Source of the DNA: Bugulina stolonifera
Lineage: Eukaryota > Bryozoa > Gymnolaemata > Cheilostomatida > Bugulidae
Assembly (NCBI GenBank): GCA_935421135.1
Contig: OW285193.1
Span: 2,675,996-2,739,995 of the forward strand
Length of the DNA: 64,000 nucleotides
Reading direction: 5' to 3'
Shown: in pieces, positions 56,653-64,000 of the stretch
How positions within the stretch are numbered: position 1 is the stretch's first letter
Layout of the letters: each line of letters starts with the position of its first letter
Notes under the pieces: generated by a model
Told to the model about the DNA's origin: nothing
Database searches by the model: none
Seen by the model: the letters and a program-made list of their open reading frames with translations, nothing else
Made by a program: the position numbers and the translations under genes

Positions 56653-58714
56653 GCTGTCCACAGCTGCACCAAAGAGGAGATAGATCAGAAAATGATTTAC
56701 ATGATACCAACTCTGGCACAGAATTGATAAAGGATCAGCATAGCACACCATAATGAGGACGTGATTGTCATAAAGTTTCATAAGATTTACATGCATGTGG
56801 GCAAGGGAAATACTTTTGTAAACAACACGTAGCAGGATTGACAGCAAGCACTAAGTTATTTTTAGACACAATATTAAGTATCCTGTTATCGTACAACATT
56901 TTTGTATTATATTGAGAAAAAATCTAATTTTCAAATAATGCTAATGTTGAAATTTAATATCAAGTTCCGATATTATGCTTCACATAATGGCCAAATGCTC
57001 ACACAGCATTTTGAGATAACATCATATTTAAACATCGGTGACACGACACCCAGAGGTTTTTGCTTATTGCACTATAATCCCCATAAAAAATTTAGAAACG
57101 CGGATTGAGAGTTTTGTACTATTCCAATACATGCATCCTGTTAGGCTACACCAGGAGATGTTGTTGGAAAATGGATGTGAGCGGCTAAAATACATGTAGA
57201 TGGCCAAAACATTTTACATGTATAGTTATGTGAAAATAACGCAATAAAGTTGACCCTCTACTATAGTGTAGCAGATTACACATATATATTTATATTCTGT
57301 CAACATATTATACAATGCCTGACTGTGCCGCTGCTACTGACTGTTTTTGTTTCAAGAAAGCACTAAACTTGGATTTGTGTAACCAGTGCGGTAGCCAAAT
57401 CTGGAATTGCAAAGTGTAGCCCGAGGAAAAACAAAACTCATCTATACATGAATTTGTCTGCACCACTGGAGATAGACTTGATTGAGAAGATGAAGCCACT
57501 TATGAAAGTGGGAAGAGAGACATAGAACTCAGATGTCTTTTCTGCAACGTAGCCTACTTAAAATGAATGGTAATGGTGCTGATTTTTGTGTTGTTATAGT
57601 TACATGTACATGTATATAATTTTGCTGCATTGTAGATAATTTTATGCTCTCTTGTATTATATTCATACAATATGTACTTACCTGACTGCACACTTATCTC
57701 AGGTCTTAAGTTTCAATCAGACCTCCCTTGCACCAAAGAAAAGGCAACTCACAGGTCCAGATTGGCAGTTCATTCATATTGGCTGCTCTGCAAATACGAC
57801 ATGTAGACATAATATAGACGCATTACATTTTGTACTGTGTAAATCCTTAGTTGTCCCACAGAGGTTTAATTATAACGCTGTGTGAGATCTCTCCATTCCT
57901 CTTTAACATTGCTATGTTCAACTAAGCATTAGCTCTGTGTAAATGTATAAGGGATAGGGATAGGAGGGCGAATCATTAGCATATCTGTCTCTATGTACAT
58001 GTACATGTAAATGTACAAGTCATGTACATCAAGTCTGCAGCAATGTGAAGACTAATACCAATCTGCGATTACAGTAGTACCCTTTAGCCCATTTAACACT
58101 CAGGGTATATCAGTATAGTACCTAATGGTAAACTATCATAGACCATGGTACATAATTACGCAACCTAAACCGGGCAGCGTAAAGCAGAGAATCTACTTCA
58201 TTTGATTTTACTGGCATGCTCCTCAAACTTAGGCCTACATACTTACAGCCTCAAATACTTGTTTGAGCTTGAAAAATAATGTATTACGATTAAAATTATG
58301 AGATCTCAAAAGTCTGCAACAGTTTACCAAGTTTAGGGTAAACTAAGGAAAGCATTTTGATGTCTGCAAAAATTCTTGCACAAGCACCTATTTCAGAAGT
58401 CTGCCGAAACAAAAAACCTCAGTTCATCCAATAGCTGCAAAATGGAAGGGTCTCTGTCTTCCTGCACAAGATTACAGTAGCCAAGGAAATGGAAGACAGA
58501 GCAAGGTTGTTACTCGAATAAGTACGTCATATTGCTAGACCAGCATTACTAGAGTTGGAAAGCTGTTGACTCGGCAGTTTCACACATTTTGAAATTACTT
58601 GAATGCTTTCCAGGGAGCTGTGCATTTTAGAAATAGAATTTATTTTTTTCTCAGATGGAAAGAAATCTATCTGTGTTGTCAAAGGCAGACTGGACAAACG
58701 AAAACTTCAAATTC
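56653..58714. other. spacer with one coding-like run
   Basis: About 57705-57885 (+) follows an acceptor-like TCTCAG and reads VLSFNQTSLAPKKRQLTGPD then WQFIHIGCSANTTCRHNID to a stop; it might be a terminal exon but is unrecognised. The rest is AT-rich with TACATGTA runs (57602, 57997). Confidence 0.3.
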
Positions 58715-58717
58715 TAA

Positions 58718-58773
58718 AGGACTAGTCACACGGGCACGAAAGTGCCAACGAAACGTGAAACGACAACTCCAAC
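58718..58773 (+). repeat. H3 left terminal inverted repeat
   Basis: Fifty-six bases identical, in reverse complement, to 63321-63376. It includes repeated GAAACG motifs that may be binding sites for the element's proteins (inference). Confidence 0.95.
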
Positions 58774-59925
58774 TTATTCCTACCGAAACGACAGGCTGGT
58801 CACACGGTTGACGATAACAATTTTTTTCGGTGACTGAGATCAACAGAATCGAGCGTTACATTCTATGCGGTCCTGTCACGAAACAATAACAATACAACTT
58901 CCGCTATTAAGTACATGATTGTAGTTGCAGAAGACCAAGACTTTTTCCGGATTTATTAAATATAATCTACTGGGCTAATCTGCATATTAAATAAAATGCT
59001 CTCTTTTTACATTCTCCTTTCGGAATGGAATGGGTTTCGTTTCACATGGTTCTCATTTCGGCAACCAAATAAGCTACACAAAGTGGTTTATTTATTATCA
59101 CTTTCATTTCACCGCTTTCCAAACTAGCATCCTTCCAAACTAGCATCGATCATTAAATTTTATTTTACATCTTTCTTATAATTTTAAGTTTTATATGAAA
59201 GTTCTATCATCTCTAATAGCTTATCACTTGCTACATTATCACTGTTGTCTATCACTTTTCATTATCGCTCTAGTCATTTCAATTCATTAGATTATACATT
59301 CTATTCAATTCTTCCCTCCCTCCCCTGGTTACTTTTGTGTTTTATTCAGCGAACTTAAAGTAGGATGTACATATATTAATATTTAAAAAAAAATTTTCAT
59401 ATGAATAATATAAATGTTATGCAGGTGATTGCTTAGGAATCCGGTACTCACTGTCACTGTGGGCTAAAAATCTATAAAAATTTTATGCTAAAAGATTAAA
59501 ATAGAAATGTTGTTTTACATCAATAATATAATCTCGCTCATCATCTGATCAAATCAGTCTTGTAGTGCATTAGTAACATCAGCTCCTTGTTAAGTACATG
59601 TGGTCAGATTACTTTGACTTTCAAGTCACATATCTTTCTATTCGGATATCTAGTGGTGATCAGCTCATTTATCAGTTGTGCTGCTCATAGACACAAAGGG
59701 TGGTGAACTGTCTGTCACTTTATATCAACAAAACTCACTTCACAGGAGTTTCTACATATGGACTGTGTATATGGTTGCTGTCCACCTCGATGTCCAACTT
59801 CTCTTCAACATTTATACTTGTCTATTTCTCTCACTTTACATGTCCCTTTCACTCAGTCTGACTACTCTAATGATCTTCTTCAACTGTTTCCTACTTGTTT
59901 CCTGATGGACTGCTATTTTGTAGAA

Positions 59926-61878
59926 ATGAATAAAAAGAGAAGAATAGCTCTGCTTCTTTTGAAGAAAAAAGCTCTGCTATTAAGAATGCAGACAAGGAGG
60001 AAGCACTGGGTGCATCCCATTAACAAACAAAGAGCTAGTCTAGGAATATTTGCCAGCCTTGTGAGTGAATTAAGGCAAGACAATGATAGGTTTTTTAGCT
60101 ACTTTAGAATGTCCGTTGGCAATTTTGATTACCTACTAGGATTAGTGTCACCTAGTCTGACCAAGCTCAACACTAACATGAGACCATCTATCAAGCCAGA
60201 TCTAAAGCTGGCAGTTACATTGCACCATTTGGCTGAAGGCTCCAGTCTCACTACCATAGCCTGTCACTACCGGCTTGGCAAGTCAACAGTGATAGGAATT
60301 GTTCAGGAAACTTGTCAGGCAATTTACACCTGCTTACAGCCTTTATACCTGCAGCCTCCCAATGGTCCAGATGCTTGGAAACAGGTGGCTAAAGGGTAAG
60401 TCATCTTTTCTCTGATGAGAATGTGATTTGTGGTTGAACTATAATGGAGGAGAGGTTAAACAGGCTTGACATATTGCAGTATAAAGTGAGGGCTTCAAAT
60501 AATGCTATACCAAAAATCTAAAACTGCATTACATGTATTTAATTGATAGGTCTCAGTTTTAGAATCATGCATTTTGTTAGGATTGACTGTGTTAGTGTAA
60601 CAAGGAGGCTACACTATTGGAGCACTGAGATATGATTTTTGCAGCTTTGAAAGATGGAATTTCCCAACTTGCTTGGGGAGCATAGATGGCAAACATGTCA
60701 CCATCCAAAAGCCTCGCTGTGGTGGCTCTGTTTATTTCAACTATAAGCAGAGGGAGAGTGTCGTGTTGATGGCTGTGGTTGATGCCAACTATCGGTTTTT
60801 AGTTATCGATGTTGGTCAGCCAGGCAGCCAAAGTGATGGTGGTGTCTGGGAGTCATCCATCTTTGGTCAAGCACTTGCTCAAGGTAATACAAGTGTTTCG
60901 GAGTCTTATGCTGTAGTTACGCAATGATTAAGTAATACTTTGTTTAATAATTTTGTAGTATTTTAGTTTGCTAATTCTGTAGTACATGTATGTCATAGGA
61001 CGTGTCAACTTACCACCACCGAAAGTTGTGGGTGGCCAACAGCTACCATATGTGTTTGTTGGAGATGAGGCCTTTCCTCTGAAGGACTACATCATGCGCC
61101 CATTACCAGGTAGACAGTTAGACAGCACAGAGAAGAAAGTCTTCAACTACAGACTGTCTAGAGCAAGAAGGGTAGTAGAAAATGCTTTTGGTAAGTCTAT
61201 ACACTGCTGACAACTCACACTGTTGTATAACAGGTAATGAGCACATCTTATAATATGACCTTAAACCAGGGGTTCTCAACTGTTTTTAGCCTAAGTACCT
61301 CTTAGCAGTCATGTTGCAAACAGCGTACCCATTTGTAAAACTGTGTTTAAAAAAAGATTTATTTTATTTAATTTGATTAATATTACATGTTGTATACATC
61401 ATCAAAATGTGTATGTAATGCGTATAAATGCAGCATGACATGAAATCTTTATTTGTTAATTATTCAATGACAACTGCGCAATATATCTTTCATAGATTGT
61501 AGTGTTTAATGTTTTAATATTTAGTTTTTGTCAACAGGAATTCTTGCTCAGCGATGGCGTCTGTTGTTAAAGACCATCATTGCCACCCCCAAAAAGGTTG
61601 AGGTACAGGTGAAAGCTATGTGTGTGTTGCACAACTTCCTGTGCACTATTAGTGATCCAAAGTATATGCCAGGTGGCTTCGGTGACTATGTATGTGGTGA
61701 TGGAAGTGTGCAACAAGGTTTCTGGAGAGCTAACCCTACACTTGATGGCGGTGTTAGGCCTTCTCAATCTCGCCATGCAACTGCAGAGGCCAATCGAATA
61801 CGAAGGTCCTACATCTCCTATTTCTCTAGTGACAGCGGTAGTGTGCCATGGCAACTTGCTCATGTCAATAGAAGATAA
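59926..61878 (+). CDS. H3 PIF/Harbinger transposase, four exons, intact
   Basis: Exons 59926-60395, 60645-60883, 60999-61190 and 61538-61878 join at GTAAG/GTAAT donors and CAG/TAG acceptors into 413 codons plus stop without a break. ATG 59926 (MNKKRRIALLLL) is the likely start; 59905 and 59758 are in-frame alternatives. The N-terminal part has HWVHPI, SYFRMSVGNFDYLL, NTNMRPSI and a helix-turn-helix-like LTTIACHYRLGKSTVIGIVQ. The DDE triad is the Asp in LGSIDGKH (exon 2), the Asp in PGSQSDGGVW (exon 2) and the Glu in RRVVENAFG (exons 3-4). HARBI1-type proteins of about 350-420 residues are usual. It would cut the element out and insert it at TWA sites in the nucleus. Confidence 0.93.
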
Positions 61879-61979
61879 ACAAAAGGTATGTAATGTTACA
61901 TTGTATTGTGCAAAGCCAAACTTAACAAAATATTAATTAAAAGAACAAAAATATAACATTGAAGTACATGAGGTAAAAA

Positions 61980-63123
61980 TTAATCTAGTGTAGTGTAATG
62001 AAGGATATATAAGTCATTGTTTGTGTAATTTATAGGTGTCTGGAATTCGGCCTTGAAGAAAAGCTCTTCAAGCCCTGTTCGGAATACATGCTGCTGGTAT
62101 GAGCTGAGCCGCTTGTATCTCTTGGCCCAGCTCATAGCAGCATGGTACTCTTCCCCTTTCTCTTCAGGCTCTTCCTTCAGAGCAGCCTCTATCTGCCTAT
62201 TAATTTCTTTCAGCTCCTCATCTCTCGCATCCAGCTTTCTTTTCTTTTTGTTGGTAGTAGGTGGAGCCTGAGAAGCTGGCGTGCTGCTCTTACTAGGTGT
62301 GGCAGAGTGGTCAGCGGAAGATGTAGAAGCAGAGGATGTAGAGGCAGATGAATCTACTTCTAGGTCTTGCTCTACTTGTATGTTTGTTCTTGAATGACTA
62401 CAATGTGAACAATACAAGATTTTAATAACATTTTAATTTAAGCACATGTTGTGAGTTTTTCCTTATGTAGGTATGGTGATTTTATAAATATATCAACATA
62501 GGTGAATTCAATTGAAAAATTGTTTTCAGGTGTTACACATACCCATTTCTCAGTCTTGTTTCAGTGTTAATTTAAACTTTTAACTACTAACCTAACTACA
62601 CGCTTCTTTTGGTACGCAGCATACCACAGCATATCTTGAAAATATCTCCATTTTGGGAGTGGCTTTGGTGAGCTCCCACTCGTTGAACTAGCCAAGTGAG
62701 TCTTTTGAACCCTCACGAATGTGTCACGCAAACCAGTCCACTTTTTGCTAGCAGTCACATCTGGAACAAATGAAAATTTTCATTTAAGCGTAATTGACCA
62801 AAGGAAATATGCAGCATCAATGTATAACACTGGCAGATAAAATAAGACAAGTTATTTCATAGAAGATACTTAAAAATTAATGAAACATGATGTACAGTTA
62901 TAATAGTTTACAATAGAATATTGAAATAATTATAATATAAAATGACTGGTTAATTTCTCACCATTCAACTGTTCATTGCTGACTATATAATACTCGCTAG
63001 CTACATCAGTCCAGTTGTTTTTTTTTTAACGCTACCAGTATCTTTATAACTGGGATTTGACTTGTCGTACAGCACAGATTTGCTTCTAACGATGTTAATG
63101 AAATCTGATGTAAAGTCCGCCAT
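61980..63123 (-). CDS. H3 MADF-BESS partner protein, one frame error
   Basis: Exons 63123-62962, 62760-62592 and 62397-61980. Exon 1 opens with a strong ATG context (AAGATGGCG) and MADFTSDFINIVRSKSVLYD, a MADF start, and continues as WTDVASEYYIVSNEQLNG in the next frame: a run of 10 A at 63020-63029 is one base short (or two too long) for the frame. Exon 2 completes MADF (WTGLRDTFVRV then WRYFQDMLWYAAY). Exon 3 has Ser/Thr-rich, KKKRKL basic and BESS-like parts (YQQHVFRTGLEELFF). With one base more the sum would be 249 residues, close to the 251 of H2. Because the element is young, this may be a sequencing error in a homopolymer. Confidence 0.8.
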
Positions 63124-63320
63124 CTTGTAGTTAAGCAAATGTCGTTAAGGAAGTCGCTCCGCCATTGCTTCATAGACCAATCAACAGCAGCCAGCATTAA
63201 CCAATTACAGGCAAGTACTCGCTTCACGGACCAATCACAGTCCAACGAAATATTGCCGATCCAACACAGTTTGATGCTGAGCAAACGACAACGAAACTAC
63301 GTTTCAGCTTTAACGATTTC

Positions 63321-63376
63321 GTTGGAGTTGTCGTTTCACGTTTCGTTGGCACTTTCGTGCCCGTGTGACTAGTCCT
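63321..63376 (-). repeat. H3 right terminal inverted repeat
   Basis: Exact reverse complement of 58718-58773; followed by the TAA duplication. Confidence 0.95.
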
Positions 63377-63379
63377 TAA

Positions 63380-63550
63380 GCGTTGATATGTTGTGTATAT
63401 TATAGGCAGACTTTGCTATCAAATGAACAATATCACTTTAAGCTCATATCATTTTGTTGAACTCCTTTGAGATGATTCCAAAAACACAGATTCAACAGTA
63501 TGAGGAATTTCAACGTTTAAACAAGTTATGAGAGATCGGAGGCCAAAGCA
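63380..63550. other. spacer between H3 and repeat R1
   Basis: No feature identified. Confidence 0.4.
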
Positions 63551-64000
63551 CTGATTGCTAAGAATATGTTTGGAAAAATCAAGATCCTCTACACCGCTTA
63601 TTCAAAACCTGGCGATCAGGCTAATCACACCTTTTGTCTAGAGTGTTTTTATAGCTTACACTGTGTGTGACCCAGAAATGCCAAATCTAGAAATGAGGAG
63701 TGAAAAGGAATCAATCATTTGAGATGTGGATATGGAGGAGAAGGGAGTGGAGCAACAGGACAGAATAGGCCAGTAATGGTAATATTGTAAGGGAGTTAAA
63801 AAACCTGGCAGAGAGAGATTAAGCCAAATAAGAAAAGACAGGAGGCAAATTATGAGATATGAGGGTGGTGCAAAAAGTAATACCAAGTATAATTATGCTT
63901 TTACCTACCTGTGCTTCTGAATCCCTCAGGCTGTATCTCATATTTTGTCATGCATTGCGGCGTGCTAGGCTGTCTAACAGTATAATGTATTTGCACTTCT
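63551..64000 (+). repeat. dispersed repeat R1, copy 2, cut by window end
   Basis: Matches 28896-29318 in reverse complement from AAGCACTGATTGC onward and continues to the last base of the window. It has a short protein-like beginning in both copies but stops in different frames. Confidence 0.7.

Larger units (their letters stand above)
58718..63376 (+). mobile_element. PIF/Harbinger element H3, near complete
   Basis: A 4,659-bp element with 56-bp terminal inverted repeats that are identical (58718-58773 and 63321-63376, starting AGGACTAGTCACACGGGCAC). TAA flanks both ends (58715-58717 and 63377-63379), the TWA duplication typical of PIF/Harbinger. It carries a transposase gene on the plus strand and a MADF-BESS gene on the minus strand, converging near 61.9 kb. 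The perfect ends and open transposase mark it as recently active. Its terminal repeats and protein wording differ from H1/H2, so it is a separate family. Confidence 0.95.

Overview
The window is non-coding-rich, AT-rich DNA from an animal nuclear genome. The evidence is: spliced genes with GT..AG introns; an astacin-type metalloprotease gene remnant; a Ty3/gypsy LTR retrotransposon primed by tRNA-Leu; tRNA-derived SINEs; and PIF/Harbinger and hAT-like DNA transposons. The very frequent palindrome TACATGTA and the mix of elements fit a marine invertebrate, perhaps a sponge, but the species is an inference with low confidence. No prokaryotic operon, CRISPR array or rRNA gene is visible.

Layout. 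1-9 kb: decayed or unrecognised coding-like stretches (about 130-660, 2150-2345, 5690-5887, 7215-7526) around a 2.9-kb hAT-like element (2416-5307) with a perfect 8-bp target duplication. 9-16.8 kb: a SINE, a 39-bp perfect palindrome and otherwise featureless AT-rich DNA. 16.8-20.5 kb: a Harbinger transposase exon that runs into a 3.46-kb minisatellite of about 173 units, all exactly 20 bp. 22.2-28.6 kb: a young Ty3/gypsy element (663-bp LTRs with only three differences seen) whose polyprotein frame breaks at a 12-C run. 28.9-36.0 kb: two PIF/Harbinger copies of one family, one inserted in opposite orientation into intron 1 of the other. 37.4-40.3 kb, minus strand: an astacin-like metalloprotease gene that has lost its zinc-binding motif and carries a frameshift and a stop. 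40.7-45.5 kb: a repeat family in three direct copies and one inverted copy, one copy interrupted by a SINE, plus decayed coding-like DNA. 45.8-49.3 kb: possible pieces of a secreted cysteine-rich protein gene, with SINEs and (ACATGT)-type repeats in its introns. 53.8-56.6 kb: the second hAT-like copy, inverted relative to the first, with its own perfect 8-bp duplication. 58.7-63.4 kb: an essentially complete PIF/Harbinger element with 56-bp perfect terminal inverted repeats, an uninterrupted four-exon transposase and an opposed three-exon MADF-BESS gene with a single frame error in a 10-A run.

How the genes work together. In PIF/Harbinger elements the DDE transposase and the second Myb/SANT-like (here MADF-BESS) protein act as a pair: the second protein binds DNA and helps the transposase reach the element ends. 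Both elements here keep the expected layout, with the two genes converging between the terminal repeats. The gypsy element encodes gag, protease, reverse transcriptase, RNase H and integrase. The only host genes with support are the astacin remnant and the tentative secreted protein. Most of the window is transposon history: old hAT copies (roughly 10% diverged by eye), intermediate nested Harbingers, and young gypsy and 58.7-kb Harbinger elements.
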